A stretch of DNA of 54,666 nucleotides. It comes from Alphaproteobacteria bacterium (GTDB taxonomy: Bacteria > Pseudomonadota > Alphaproteobacteria > Thalassobaculales > Thalassobaculaceae). The notes under the pieces are model-generated. The model was not told the origin of the DNA and made no database searches. It saw only the letters and a program-made list of their open reading frames with translations. Shown here piece by piece: positions 9,937 to 19,074 of the stretch. The DNA is taken from positions 1-54,666 of the forward strand of contig JANSYS010000025.1 of assembly GCA_024742275.1 (NCBI GenBank), written 5' to 3'. The translations under genes and the position numbers were made by a program. Position 1 is the stretch's first letter. Every line of letters starts with the position of its first letter.

Positions 9937-10722
9937 TCACACCCCAAACAAGCTCCCGTACCCCGACACCTCCGCCCTCACGCCAGCGAGGCGGAGGCAG
10001 TGCCAGAGGCTCACCTGGTTGGCCGACAGGACCGGGCGTTGGAGGTCGCGCTCCAGGGCGTCGAGGATCGCCACGCAGCGGAAGCCGGTGCCGGCGATGA
10101 ACACGCCGTCGGCCTCGGGCGGACAGGCGGCGCGGATCTGGGTGTAGAGCGGCTCGACCTGCTGCTCGAAGCCGAGGCCCTGGGGATACATCTCGCCGTG
10201 GGGCACGTCGCGCCAGCCGCGCCCCGGATCGTGGCTCAGCGGCCCGACCGGCTCGACGCCGAGGCCGCGGTAGTAGGCCATGGCTTTCTCGGCGGTGGCC
10301 CCGTCGAACCAGGGTGGTAGGACGATGAAGGGCCGGCGCACGCCGGCGGCGCGCATCGCCGCCCGGCCGTCGAGCCCGTTGGTGGTGACGACGGTCTCGG
10401 GCCGCACGATGCCGGAGATCGCCTCCACGACCGCCTCGTCCCAGCCGGGCCCGCCGAGAATGCTGCTGGAGCTGTGGCCGATGACCACGGCGGAGAGGCG
10501 CATGGCGGCGAAATGCTCGGCGCCCCGCTGCAGGTCCGGTGCGAGCGTCACGGCGGTGCGGTCGCCGTTCCAGCGGGCCCAGGGCGCCTTGGCGGCGATC
10601 CGGGCGGCATGGACCGAGACATGGGGCGGGCACATCGCCCACCACTCGGCCTCGGGCACCGCCTCGCTGGAGACGATGAACATGCCGATCCGGGCCTGCC
10701 AGCCCCAGTTGTCGTCGCGCAT
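9937..10722 (-). CDS. Asp/Glu racemase-superfamily protein lacking canonical Cys
   Basis: The 261-residue product resembles the maleate isomerase/arylmalonate decarboxylase branch. It has VVIGHSSSSILGG near residue 80, ADGVFIAGTGFRC near 205, and RPVLSANQVSLWHCLRLAGV near the end, where the family normally reads kPVltsNqatlW-xxRl-Gv. Active members use Cys in the first and/or second motif. Here those positions appear to be Ser84/85 and Gly211, so the chemistry is unclear. The ATG at 10722 lies 11 bases after the stop of the amidotransferase-like hydrolase, suggesting an operon that handles a small dicarboxylate or amino-acid derivative. Confidence 0.72.
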   Translation of the reverse strand: MRDDNWGWQARIGMFIVSSEAVPEAEWWAMCPPHVSVHAARIAAKAPWARWNGDRTAVTLAPDLQRGAEHFAAMRLSAVVIGHSSSSILGGPGWDEAVVEAISGIVRPETVVTTNGLDGRAAMRAAGVRRPFIVLPPWFDGATAEKAMAYYRGLGVEPVGPLSHDPGRGWRDVPHGEMYPQGLGFEQQVEPLYTQIRAACPPEADGVFIAGTGFRCVAILDALERDLQRPVLSANQVSLWHCLRLAGVRAEVSGYGSLFGV

Positions 10723-10733
10723 TTCGGCCGCCG

Positions 10734-11516
10734 TCAGGCCGCGCCGGCGAGCATGCCCGCCCGTCGCAGCTTCCCGCGTTCCCGCGCCGCGTCGCCGAGG
10801 CGGGAGAACAGCACACGGCTCACCGGGTCGCCGGCGGCGTTGTACTCCGCGTGCCACTGGACCCCGATGGCGAAGCTGCGCGCCTCGGCGATGGAGACCG
10901 CCTCGATCGTGTCGTCCGCCGCCACACCCTCGACCACCACGCGGTCGCCAAGGTCCAGGATCGCCTGGCCGTGCAGGGAGTTGGTAACGATCTCCTCGGC
11001 TCCGAGCATCGTCGCCATCACGCCGCCCGGCGTGAGCCGAACGTGCTCGCGCAACTCGAAGATCACTTCCGGGTCCTTGCAGCCCTTGATCATGCGGTGC
11101 CGGTGCTTGCCGGGGAGTTCGGCGATCTCCGGGTGCAGGGTGCCGCCGAAGGCGACGTTCATCTCCTGGATGCCCTTGCAGAGGCCGAGGATGGGGATGC
11201 CCCGGTCGATGCAGGCGCGCACCATCGGCAGCGCCACCGCATCGCGGCCCTCGTCCATCTCGCCATGCCGATCCGTCAGTTCCTCGCCGTAGTGCCGGGG
11301 ATGGACGTTGGCGCGGCCGCCGGTCAGGACGACGCCATCCAGGACGTCGAGAAGGTCGGGCAGATCGACGGCCTCGGGGATGGCGGGAATGAGGAGCGGC
11401 GTACACCCGGCGACCTCGGCAACGGCGTCGATGGTGCGCCGCCCGGTCATCTGGGCCTCGATCACCTCCTCGGCGACAAATCTGTTGCACTGGATGCCGA
11501 TGACCGGACGCGGCAT
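10734..11516 (-). CDS. Gamma-glutamyl-GABA hydrolase family (class I GATase)
   Basis: The 260-residue product is a PuuD-like class I glutamine amidotransferase hydrolase. The nucleophile Cys113 is in ILGLCKGIQEMNV, and the His-Glu pair is in IGVQWHAEY near the C-terminus; VVLTGGRANVHP forms the usual oxyanion region. PuuD cleaves gamma-glutamyl-GABA in putrescine breakdown, but related enzymes act on other gamma-glutamyl amides. The start at 11516 has a strong AGGAGG site. It is followed by the racemase-superfamily gene. No other puu genes are visible, so the exact substrate is uncertain. Confidence 0.82.
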   Translation of the reverse strand: MPRPVIGIQCNRFVAEEVIEAQMTGRRTIDAVAEVAGCTPLLIPAIPEAVDLPDLLDVLDGVVLTGGRANVHPRHYGEELTDRHGEMDEGRDAVALPMVRACIDRGIPILGLCKGIQEMNVAFGGTLHPEIAELPGKHRHRMIKGCKDPEVIFELREHVRLTPGGVMATMLGAEEIVTNSLHGQAILDLGDRVVVEGVAADDTIEAVSIAEARSFAIGVQWHAEYNAAGDPVSRVLFSRLGDAARERGKLRRAGMLAGAA

Positions 11517-11661
11517 GGAACCTCCTCGGTGCAGTCTCGTCGACAGGATCACGCGGTACTCAAGGTTTTATCCAGCTTCGGGGGCAAACGTCCAGGCATG
11601 ACCGTGTTCGTGCGATCCGGAAGCCGTCGAACGATCGTCCCCGGCGCCGCCGCCCCGGCTT

Positions 11662-13227
11662 TCACACGTCGTCGGGATGCCATGTGTAGAGCCAGGTTTC
11701 GGTCAGCGCGCCGCCGCGGAATCTCAGATAGGCTCGAAGATCGATCGGCGCTTCGCCCTGCGGATCGAGGTCGAAGGTCATCCGCCAGCCACCGAGTTCC
11801 TCGACCGGCCGCGCAGCGATCCGGCGAACCTCGCCCTTCGACACGGTGATCACCGCCTCGACCGCGCTTCCGTCGTCGAGCCGGCCGAGGTCGCCCCCGG
11901 AGAAGTCGACGACGAACCTGCGGATCCTCGGGTCGCGCCCCTCACCCGGAACGCCGCCAACCCCCGTCCACGTCGCCATGACGCGCGCCGGTGCGGGCAG
12001 ACGGTCGGGCATGTCGGTGCCCCAGTACATGCGATAGCCGATGGAAAGCGGCTGCTCAGGCAGCGGCGGGACTTCGGGCCGCCAGTACACGGCGATGTTG
12101 TCCGTCATATCATCCTCGGCGGGCAGTTCGACGAGTTCCACCCGCCCCCGTCCCCAGTCGCCGACAAGCTCGATCCAGAGATTCGGCCGCCGGTCGTAGT
12201 AGACCCCGTCGTCGAGGTAGTGCGCGAAGCTGCGGTCGCGCTGTTGCAGACCGAAGCCACGGGGCGTTGCGTCCGAGAACGTACTGATGCGGGGCTCAGC
12301 AGGATTGCGCAGCGGCCGCCAGATCCACTCTCCGGCGCCGGTCCGCATGACGAGGCCGTCGGAATCGTGGACCTCCGGGCGGACATCGTCGCGCCGCCGG
12401 TAGTCGTTCTCCCCATGCAGATACATCGAGGCAATCGGCGCGAGACCGATGCCCGGCAGCTCCGTACGCGGAAAGATCGAGGCGGAGACGTCGATCACCG
12501 TCGACCGGCCTGTCTCCAGGACGAACCTGTAGGCGCCGGTCGTCCCGGCGCTGTCGAGCAGGGCCAGAACCGTCAGCGATCCGCTGTCGGGCGCGGGCCG
12601 TTCAAGCCAGAAAGCGCGGAAGAACGGCAACTCTTCCTCGCCCAACCGCGCCGTGTCGAGCGCGAGGCCTCTGGCCGAAAGACCGTATTGCATCTCCTTT
12701 CCGACGGCCCGAAAGTAGCTCGCACCGAGGAACGCCGCGACATCACGCTCGACATCGAAGCGGTCGAACACCCGGAAGCCCGCATAGCCCAATTGGTCGC
12801 CCTCGCCCGGATCGGGCGGTGTCATGGAGTCCGGATACGTGAAGCGTGTCGCATCGAAGGAGAGCCGGCGGGTTCCTGCCGCGCCGATTTCGAAGAGGTC
12901 GATCGGATGCGGAAACAGCCAGCCGGCATGGACGGGAGCCACCCTGAAGGGCAGGTCCGACGCCGACCAGATCGTACCACCCTCGGCGAGACCGATCGCC
13001 TGGTATTGATCGTGGCCCAATTCGATGAACCGCTTTGGCACCCGGCTCGGAGGCTCGAATGGCGTTCGGGCGACGTCGCGGGCCAGCGCCTGCAGGCTCT
13101 CGAACGACTCCACCCGACCCATCCGTTCTCCAAGTCCGCCGGTCTCCGCCCGGACGTTCCTTGGCGGGAACAAGGCCACGAGCGAGGACACCCCTAGGGC
13201 CAGCAGATTTCGTCGATCGATCAGCAT
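11662..13227 (-). CDS. opgG: Periplasmic glucan biosynthesis protein OpgG
   Basis: The 521-residue product belongs to the MdoG/OpgG family, which acts in the periplasm on osmoregulated glucan backbones made by OpgH. A signal peptide (MLIDRRNLLALGVSSLVALF, cleavage near AETGG) is visible. The body contains family blocks such as RRLSFDATRFTYPD, YLHGENDYRR, RDRSFAHYLDDGVYYDRRPN and LPIGYRMYWG-like LSIGYRMYWGTD. The length fits. Its partner opgH lies upstream on the same strand, 461 bases away, in the opposite order to the enterobacterial opgGH operon. Confidence 0.92.
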   Translation of the reverse strand: MLIDRRNLLALGVSSLVALFPPRNVRAETGGLGERMGRVESFESLQALARDVARTPFEPPSRVPKRFIELGHDQYQAIGLAEGGTIWSASDLPFRVAPVHAGWLFPHPIDLFEIGAAGTRRLSFDATRFTYPDSMTPPDPGEGDQLGYAGFRVFDRFDVERDVAAFLGASYFRAVGKEMQYGLSARGLALDTARLGEEELPFFRAFWLERPAPDSGSLTVLALLDSAGTTGAYRFVLETGRSTVIDVSASIFPRTELPGIGLAPIASMYLHGENDYRRRDDVRPEVHDSDGLVMRTGAGEWIWRPLRNPAEPRISTFSDATPRGFGLQQRDRSFAHYLDDGVYYDRRPNLWIELVGDWGRGRVELVELPAEDDMTDNIAVYWRPEVPPLPEQPLSIGYRMYWGTDMPDRLPAPARVMATWTGVGGVPGEGRDPRIRRFVVDFSGGDLGRLDDGSAVEAVITVSKGEVRRIAARPVEELGGWRMTFDLDPQGEAPIDLRAYLRFRGGALTETWLYTWHPDDV

Positions 13228-13410
13228 ACCGCCTCCGTCATCGATCCTGAGAAACGCGGTCCGTCGCTAGATCCGAGCCGATCGACGTATCGGACATCGG
13301 CAATCGATGACGTCCCGCGGAATTTCCACCCCACAGCCGCCGTCTGAGTCTCAACCATCCAACGCAGCCTCGGGCCAACTCTTCCAATCCCGCCAGAAGG
13401 ATCCGGCGAC

Positions 13411-13635
13411 ATGACTGTCCCAGATATCATCCTCTCGACCCGGATCGATCCGCATGACGGCGACGACCTTCCGCTCGCCCCACCGCCCGCACAGAGACCC
13501 ATGCCTATACGTCGCGTGCGCACGGTCGCCGGCATGACGGTCGGCTTTCTTACCGGCCTGGCCCTGTCGCTCCCCGCGCCGTTCCGGAGGCGCATCGCCG
13601 CTCCCGGCGCCGGCACACCGCCGATCGCCGGTTGA
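13411..13635 (+). CDS. Small membrane-protein candidate between opgH and opgG
   Basis: This 74-residue frame has one likely membrane segment (VAGMTVGFLTGLALSLP, about residues 40-56) preceded by Pro-rich and Arg-rich stretches. AGAAGGA lies about ten bases before the ATG, and codons end mostly in G or C like neighbouring genes. It runs opposite to opgG and opgH. A longer minus-strand frame covers the same gap, but its product is Arg/Gly/Ser-rich and unconvincing. I do not recognise either. Confidence 0.4.
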   Translation: MTVPDIILSTRIDPHDGDDLPLAPPPAQRPMPIRRVRTVAGMTVGFLTGLALSLPAPFRRRIAAPGAGTPPIAG

Positions 13636-13688
13636 CGCACCGCCGTCGTCAAAGCGCACCAGCGGATCTTCCGTCGGCCCCACCCCTG

Positions 13689-15461
13689 TCACCCGCCATC
13701 GGTTAGTACCCGTGGCGGGTGCATCTCTTCCGGGATCACAAACAGACGCCAGTGGGCCAATGCGGCGCCCAGCGCCGGCGAGCTTCCCGCCCAGGTCAGC
13801 AGTGCGGAAAGCATCAGCCCCAGGATCACCGGACTCGCCACAGCGAGCGCCTCTAGCGAGACCCAACCGACCGCCGCAGCCGAGACGGCCCCGACCAGCA
13901 TATGACCGCCATGCGCCCGCAGCGCATCCGCCATCCTCGCCTGCTCACCGGCCCGCTTTCCAGGCTTCCAGCCGCTCGACGCACCCGCCAGGATCTCGGC
14001 GACGAACCGAGTGTGCAGCAGCAGCATCACCGGCGCCGTGAGCGTGCTGTACACCATCTCCAGCAGCATGCTGCCGATCAAAGCGAGCAAACCGCCGTGG
14101 CCGCGTCTCAGTTCTCCGTCCGCCGCGGTCATCAGGGCGCCGACGACTTTGGGAAGGAATAGCATCCCAAGCGGTACGCCGATCAGCAGCCACGGCTCGA
14201 TCTGGACGTCGCTCGGCAGCGAGACCCAGGCGATCCCGGGGCGGGCCGCCAACCCGGGCGCTGCCGACAGCAACGCGACGGCACCGATCGCGAGGAACAG
14301 CATCCAAATCGGCGACGCGAGATAAGCCATCGCGCCCATGAAGAAATGGAGACGGTTGGTCCAGCCGATACCGTCGGCGACCAGAAGCTGAAGGTGTTGA
14401 AGATTGCCCTGGCACCAGCGGCGATCGCGGGCGGCGTGGGCAAGCAGGCTCGGCGGCGGTTCCTCGTAGCTGCCAAGCCGGTCGGCGACGACGGTGACAC
14501 GCCAGCCGCCGCGGCGCAGCATCGCGGCCTCGACGAAATCATGACTCAGGATTTCGCCTCCGAGCGGCGCACGGCCGGGCAATGCCGCCAATCCGCAACA
14601 GTCGGCGAACGCCTGCAGCCGGATCATCGCGTTGTGCCCCCAATAGGTGGCGCTGTCGCCCATCAGCAGCCGAACGCCCTCGACCGACGCCTGTCCGTAG
14701 ACCGAGGTGGCGAACTGCTGCATCCGACCGAACGGGGTGGTTCCGCGGACCGGCCGCACCCAGGTCTGAACCAGTCCAAGCTTTGGATCGCCGTCCAACT
14801 CGTCGGCGAGGCGCAGCACCGCGGGACCGTCCATCCGGCTGTCGGCATCCAGGATCAGCGCGAACTCATACGCTCCCCCCCAGGTCTCGACGAAGTCCTG
14901 AATGTTTCCGGCCTTGCGACCGCGGTTGTCCCTACGTTGGCGGTAGAACACCCGATCGGCGGCATCGAACCGCCGGCGCAGCGCTCTGCAAACGGTGATC
15001 TCCGCCTCGACCTTCGTCTCGGAACGGCTGTCGCTTAGGATGAACAGGTGGAAACCGTCGAGCCTCGGCTCGAGCGAAAAATCGGCGATCATCCGTTCCA
15101 GACCGGCCTGTACCGCCTGCGGGTTCTCCTCGTAGATCGGAATCGCGACCGCAAGACGCCGACCAATCACCCGCGTAGACCGGGGTGGCGGATGTCGACG
15201 GCCAAGGGCAATCGAGACCGCGCCGAGGATCGAAAGACAGAAATTTGCGGACACCCAAGCGGTCAGGACGCCAAACAGGCCGACAAGCAGCCACTTGTAG
15301 GTGCCCCGGAGCGAAACAGCGAGGAACGCCTCGAATGCCGATGATATGGCAACGGTGATCGCCACCGTCGCGAGCGCGCATAGGACGGTCAGGGCGAGTG
15401 ACTGCGTCACCACGCCACCAGCACTCGTGCCGGATGTAAACTCCCGATCTTGATGCGACAT
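13689..15461 (-). CDS. opgH: Glucan glucosyltransferase OpgH
   Basis: The 590-residue product is a family-2 membrane glucosyltransferase that polymerises UDP-glucose into the beta-linked backbone of periplasmic glucans. Catalytic features are visible: the DSRSETKVE region, DADSRMDG, SHDFVEAAMLRRGGW and the processive RDRRWCQGN motif. Two membrane segments precede the catalytic domain and several follow it. I used the ATG at 15461; a GTG at 15503 would add 14 residues and has a better but distant GGAGGA. The length is below the roughly 850 residues of the E. coli protein, fitting the shorter alphaproteobacterial forms. Confidence 0.9.
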   Translation of the reverse strand: MSHQDREFTSGTSAGGVVTQSLALTVLCALATVAITVAISSAFEAFLAVSLRGTYKWLLVGLFGVLTAWVSANFCLSILGAVSIALGRRHPPPRSTRVIGRRLAVAIPIYEENPQAVQAGLERMIADFSLEPRLDGFHLFILSDSRSETKVEAEITVCRALRRRFDAADRVFYRQRRDNRGRKAGNIQDFVETWGGAYEFALILDADSRMDGPAVLRLADELDGDPKLGLVQTWVRPVRGTTPFGRMQQFATSVYGQASVEGVRLLMGDSATYWGHNAMIRLQAFADCCGLAALPGRAPLGGEILSHDFVEAAMLRRGGWRVTVVADRLGSYEEPPPSLLAHAARDRRWCQGNLQHLQLLVADGIGWTNRLHFFMGAMAYLASPIWMLFLAIGAVALLSAAPGLAARPGIAWVSLPSDVQIEPWLLIGVPLGMLFLPKVVGALMTAADGELRRGHGGLLALIGSMLLEMVYSTLTAPVMLLLHTRFVAEILAGASSGWKPGKRAGEQARMADALRAHGGHMLVGAVSAAAVGWVSLEALAVASPVILGLMLSALLTWAGSSPALGAALAHWRLFVIPEEMHPPRVLTDGG

Positions 15462-15667
15462 GGTGATCGCTCGTCCGTGGGCTGTCGCGGGCAGGCGCCG
15501 CACACGGCCGGAGGGTCTCCTCCGCGCGTCGGCGATCCGGAACCACAGACCCTTCAGACGAACACTTTATTCCCGTGCCAGCCGGCCACGCACGCGACCG
15601 GCGCTTGCCACCGAGCCCTCAAGAGGAGCGAGGGGAGTGAGATGACCCTGAGAGTGTCGAGGCGGGA

Positions 15668-16024
15668 TTAGCCCGTGGCGACGCTGAAACTCTCGCCACA
15701 GCCGCAGCGACCGGTCTCATTCGGGTTGTTGAAGACGAAGCCGGAGAACATCTTGTCCTCCTGGTAGTCCATCTCCGAGCCGAGAATGAACATGATCGCG
15801 GTCGGGTCGATGAAGATCTTCACGCCCTTGTCCTCGACCACATCCTCGAGTCTCTTGCGGTCCTTCGCGTACTCGACCACGTAGGACAAACCGGAGCAGC
15901 CTGTGTTCTTGACGCCGACACGCAGGCCGATGACCCCCTCATCGCCGGCATTATCCACAAGCCTACGCACGCGCTCGGCGGCGGCTTCGGTTAGCGTGAT
16001 CGGGGCTTTTCCGGGCTGGAACAT
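15668..16024 (-). CDS. sufA: Iron-sulfur assembly scaffold/carrier SufA
   Basis: The 118-residue product is an A-type (HesB/IscA) iron-sulfur carrier. The three conserved cysteines are in KNTGCSGLSY and GRCGCGESF. It accepts clusters from SufBCD and passes them to apoproteins. The start at 16024 has AGGTGA eight bases upstream; a longer version would add 22 non-homologous residues. It is the last gene of the suf operon, 78 bases after sufT. Confidence 0.93.
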   Translation of the reverse strand: MFQPGKAPITLTEAAAERVRRLVDNAGDEGVIGLRVGVKNTGCSGLSYVVEYAKDRKRLEDVVEDKGVKIFIDPTAIMFILGSEMDYQEDKMFSGFVFNNPNETGRCGCGESFSVATG

Positions 16025-16102
16025 CGCTGTCACCTGGAGTTTAGGCGTTATGCCAAGGTCGCGTCCTGCATCGACCGAACGATTATACACGTGGGGCGGC
16101 GT

Positions 16103-16513
16103 CTAGAACATGTCCAGGAGAAGCCGCGCCTCTTCGCTCATGCGCGCCTTCGTCCAAGGCGGATCCCAGACCAGGCTGACTTCCACCTCGCCAACCCCGT
16201 CGGCTTTCGCCACGGCGTCGGCGACCATCTTCGGCATCTCGCCCGCCACCGGACAGGCGGGGGCGGTGAGCGTCATCTCGATCTTCACCGTGCCGTCGTC
16301 GAACCGCTCGATGTCGTAGATCAGGCCGAGGTCGTAGAGGTTGACCGGAATTTCCGGGTCATGCACGGTCTTCAGCGCTTCGATCACGACCTCCTCGTCC
16401 GCCGGACCCTTTGGGTCCGCAAGGGGCGCGCCGGCACGGGCCATGCCGTCCGGGCCGACGGCGCCGGGCATGAAGTCGTGCAGGCCGAGCTCGTGGTTCA
16501 TCGCGGCTTCCAT
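16103..16513 (-). CDS. sufT: SUF maturation factor SufT (DUF59/MIP18)
   Basis: The 136-residue product has a MIP18/DUF59 domain from about residue 38 (VVIEALKTVHDPEIPVNLYD) with the segment TLTAPACPVAGEMP, whose Cys is conserved. SufT helps mature iron-sulfur proteins. The gene sits between sufS and sufA, which supports this role. The ATG at 16513 comes two bases after the sufS stop; another ATG at 16501 has a better GGAAG site and would remove four residues. Confidence 0.9.
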   Translation of the reverse strand: MEAAMNHELGLHDFMPGAVGPDGMARAGAPLADPKGPADEEVVIEALKTVHDPEIPVNLYDLGLIYDIERFDDGTVKIEMTLTAPACPVAGEMPKMVADAVAKADGVGEVEVSLVWDPPWTKARMSEEARLLLDMF

Positions 16514-16515
16514 TC

Positions 16516-17763
16516 TCAGGCGAAGATCTGGCGGACCTTGTCGAGCGCGCCGACCAGCGCGTCGATCTCCTCGCGGGTGTTGTACATCGCGAAGCTCGCG
16601 CGGGTGGTCGACCCCACGTCGTAGAAATCCATCAGCGGCTGGGCGCAGTGATGGCCGGCCCGCACGGCGACGCCCTGCTGGTCGACGATGGTGGCGATAT
16701 CGTGCGGATGGGCGCAGTCGAGCGTGAAGGTCACCAGCGAGACCTTGCCGGCCGCCGTCCCGAGAATCTCCAGCCCCTTCACCGAGGCGAGCCGCTGGGT
16801 CGCGTAGTTCAGAATGTCGCGCTCGTGCTCGGCGATACGATCGATGCCCACGCCCTTGACGTAGTCGATGGCCGCCGCGAGACCGATGGCCTGGGCGATC
16901 GCGGGGGTACCCGCCTCGAACTTCGCCGGCAGGTCGGCCCATTCGCTGCTCTCGATCGTTACCGACGAGATCATGTCCCCACCGCCCTGATACGGCGGCA
17001 TGGCGTCGAGCACAGCTTCCTTGCCGTACAGCACGCCGATGCCGGACGGACCGTACAGCTTGTGACCGGTGAAGCAGTAGAAGTCGCAGCCGATATCCTG
17101 AACGTCGACCGCGATGTGCTGCACCGCCTGGCTGCCGTCCAGCATGACAACCGCTCCGGCCTGGTGGGCGAGCTTCGTCACCTCGTGGACCGGCACGACC
17201 GTCCCGAGGACGTTGGAGACGTGGCAGATCGCGACCAGCTTGGTCCGGTCGGTCAGCATCTCCTTGAACGCGGCCATATCGAAGGCCCCGCCCTCGCCCG
17301 GTTTCACCGCCTTCAGCACCAGCCCCTTCTCGTCGCGCAGCATCTGCCACGGCACGATGTTCGAGTGGTGCTCCATGTAGGTGATGATGATCTCGTCGCC
17401 GGGTTGGAGGTTCGCGCGCCCCCAGCTCGACGCGACCAGATTGATCGCCTCGGTCGTGTTGCGGGTGAAGACGATTTCGCTCGTCGAGGCTGCGTTGAGG
17501 AAACCGCGCACGGTCTCGCGCGCGGCCTCGTAGTCGTCGGTCGCCTTCTCACTCATGAAATGCAGGCCGCGATGCACGTTGGCATAGCCGGTCTCGTAGA
17601 CTTCCGACACCCGGTCGATCACCTGACGCGGCTTTTGCGCCGACGCCCCGTTGTCGAGATAGACCAGCGGTTTGCCGTGGACCGTCTCGGACAGGATCGG
17701 AAAATCGGCGCGGATCCGGTCGACGTCGTAGTGCTCGCCCTGCGCGCTGGCACCTTCCGGCAT
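16516..17763 (-). CDS. sufS: Cysteine desulfurase SufS
   Basis: The 415-residue product is a PLP-dependent group II cysteine desulfurase that takes sulfur from L-cysteine and stores it as persulfide for cluster assembly. The PLP lysine is in CFTGHKLYGP, the substrate region in TYMEHHSNIVPW, and the active Cys in AGHHCAQPLM. The length is normal. It follows sufD by two bases. The usual sulfur-transfer partner, SufE or SufU, is not encoded in this operon. Confidence 0.96.
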   Translation of the reverse strand: MPEGASAQGEHYDVDRIRADFPILSETVHGKPLVYLDNGASAQKPRQVIDRVSEVYETGYANVHRGLHFMSEKATDDYEAARETVRGFLNAASTSEIVFTRNTTEAINLVASSWGRANLQPGDEIIITYMEHHSNIVPWQMLRDEKGLVLKAVKPGEGGAFDMAAFKEMLTDRTKLVAICHVSNVLGTVVPVHEVTKLAHQAGAVVMLDGSQAVQHIAVDVQDIGCDFYCFTGHKLYGPSGIGVLYGKEAVLDAMPPYQGGGDMISSVTIESSEWADLPAKFEAGTPAIAQAIGLAAAIDYVKGVGIDRIAEHERDILNYATQRLASVKGLEILGTAAGKVSLVTFTLDCAHPHDIATIVDQQGVAVRAGHHCAQPLMDFYDVGSTTRASFAMYNTREEIDALVGALDKVRQIFA

Positions 17764-17765
17764 GA

Positions 17766-19064
17766 TCAGACCCCTCCCTCGGCCGGCGCACCGGCGATGT
17801 GCCGTTGCATCCAGTCGGCCGCCGCCGCCCGGAAGGCGTCGCGGATCGGCTCGCGCTGGATGTGGTCGATGGCCTCGTCAACATAGGCGGCCACCAACAT
17901 CGCGCGGGCGCGCTCCTTCGAGATACCACGGGCCATCAGGTAGAAGAGCTGGTCGTCCTCCAACTCGCCCACGGTGGCGCCGTGGCTGCACTTCACGTCG
18001 TCGGCGTAGATCTCCAGTTCCGGCTTGGAGTTGATCTCCGCCTCCCGCGACAGCAGCAGGGCCCGGTTCATCTGGTACCCGTCGGTCTTCTGCGCGTCAG
18101 GCCGCACCAGGATTTTGCCCTGGAACACGCCGTGGGCGCGATCCGCGAGCACGCCCTTGTACAGCTCGTGGCTGGCGCAGTCGGGCTTGGCATGGTCGAT
18201 GAAGGTCGCGGTGTCCATGTGCTGGTCGCCGCAGGCCAGATAGCCGCCGTTGATCCGGTACTCGATATGCCGGCCGTCGAGGGTGGCGCGGATCTCGTTG
18301 CGGGCCAGACGGCCGCCGGTCGACAGGGCGAAGTTGTCGTAGGTGCTGCTGTCGGCGCAGAGGGCGGCGGTCATGGCGATGTGGAACGCCTCGCCGCTCT
18401 CGGCCTGGAGCTTGTAGTGGCCGAGCCGCGCGTCCTTGCCGATCACAAGTTCGGTGACGGCGTTGTTCACATAGGCGCCGCTGCCTGTGTGGACCTCGAC
18501 GAGATCGGCCATGGCGCCGTCCTCGACCACCACCAGCACGCGGGGGTGGGTCGCGACGGCGGCACCCTCCACACCCTGCGTGTCGACCAGCAGCAGGATC
18601 GGCCGCTCGACCGTGGCACCGCGTGCGATGCGCAGAGCGACGCCACCCGCAAACGCCCCGGTATTGATCGCGGTGAAGGGATGCTGATCCGTGTCGGCAA
18701 TGCGGCCCAGCGTCTCGGCGACCCAGCCCGGCGCGTCATCCGGACCTGCCAGCGAGACCATCTCGACGCCGTGCGGCAGTGCGTCTGCCCGGGTCAGGGT
18801 CCCGTTCGACAGGTGAAGCTCCGCCGCATCCAACCCGCCGAAGGACGCCGGTCGAGCGATCTCGGCCGTCCCCCGGGGGGCGACGGGCTCGAGCGCCTTC
18901 AGCGCATTGAGGTTGGTGAACTTCCACGCCTCGGTCCGCACGCCCGGCAGGCCCGCTCGCTCGGCATGCTCCACGGCGGTCCGCCGGACCGTCGCCAGCC
19001 ACTGCGGCCCGTCCCCGCTCGACGGCGCGCCGGTCAGCAACGCAAGGGTCGCTTTGTCAGACAT
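17766..19064 (-). CDS. sufD: Fe-S assembly protein SufD
   Basis: The 432-residue product is SufD, which pairs with SufB and the ATPase SufC in the scaffold complex. The N-terminal TEAWKFTNLNALKAL and the C-terminal DVKCSHGATVGELEDDQLFY and LMARGISKERARAMLV blocks are characteristic, including the conserved His in SHGAT. The start at 19064 has GAGGGG at good spacing, ten bases after sufC; a longer version would overlap sufC. Confidence 0.94.
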   Translation of the reverse strand: MSDKATLALLTGAPSSGDGPQWLATVRRTAVEHAERAGLPGVRTEAWKFTNLNALKALEPVAPRGTAEIARPASFGGLDAAELHLSNGTLTRADALPHGVEMVSLAGPDDAPGWVAETLGRIADTDQHPFTAINTGAFAGGVALRIARGATVERPILLLVDTQGVEGAAVATHPRVLVVVEDGAMADLVEVHTGSGAYVNNAVTELVIGKDARLGHYKLQAESGEAFHIAMTAALCADSSTYDNFALSTGGRLARNEIRATLDGRHIEYRINGGYLACGDQHMDTATFIDHAKPDCASHELYKGVLADRAHGVFQGKILVRPDAQKTDGYQMNRALLLSREAEINSKPELEIYADDVKCSHGATVGELEDDQLFYLMARGISKERARAMLVAAYVDEAIDHIQREPIRDAFRAAAADWMQRHIAGAPAEGGV

Positions 19065-19074
19065 GATCGCCCCC

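Noticed and set aside
13221..13652. 143-codon minus-strand frame in the opgH-opgG gap
   Set aside because: Composition is Arg/Gly/Ser-rich with no pattern, and it runs into the opgG start. The plus-strand 74-codon frame has better codon use.
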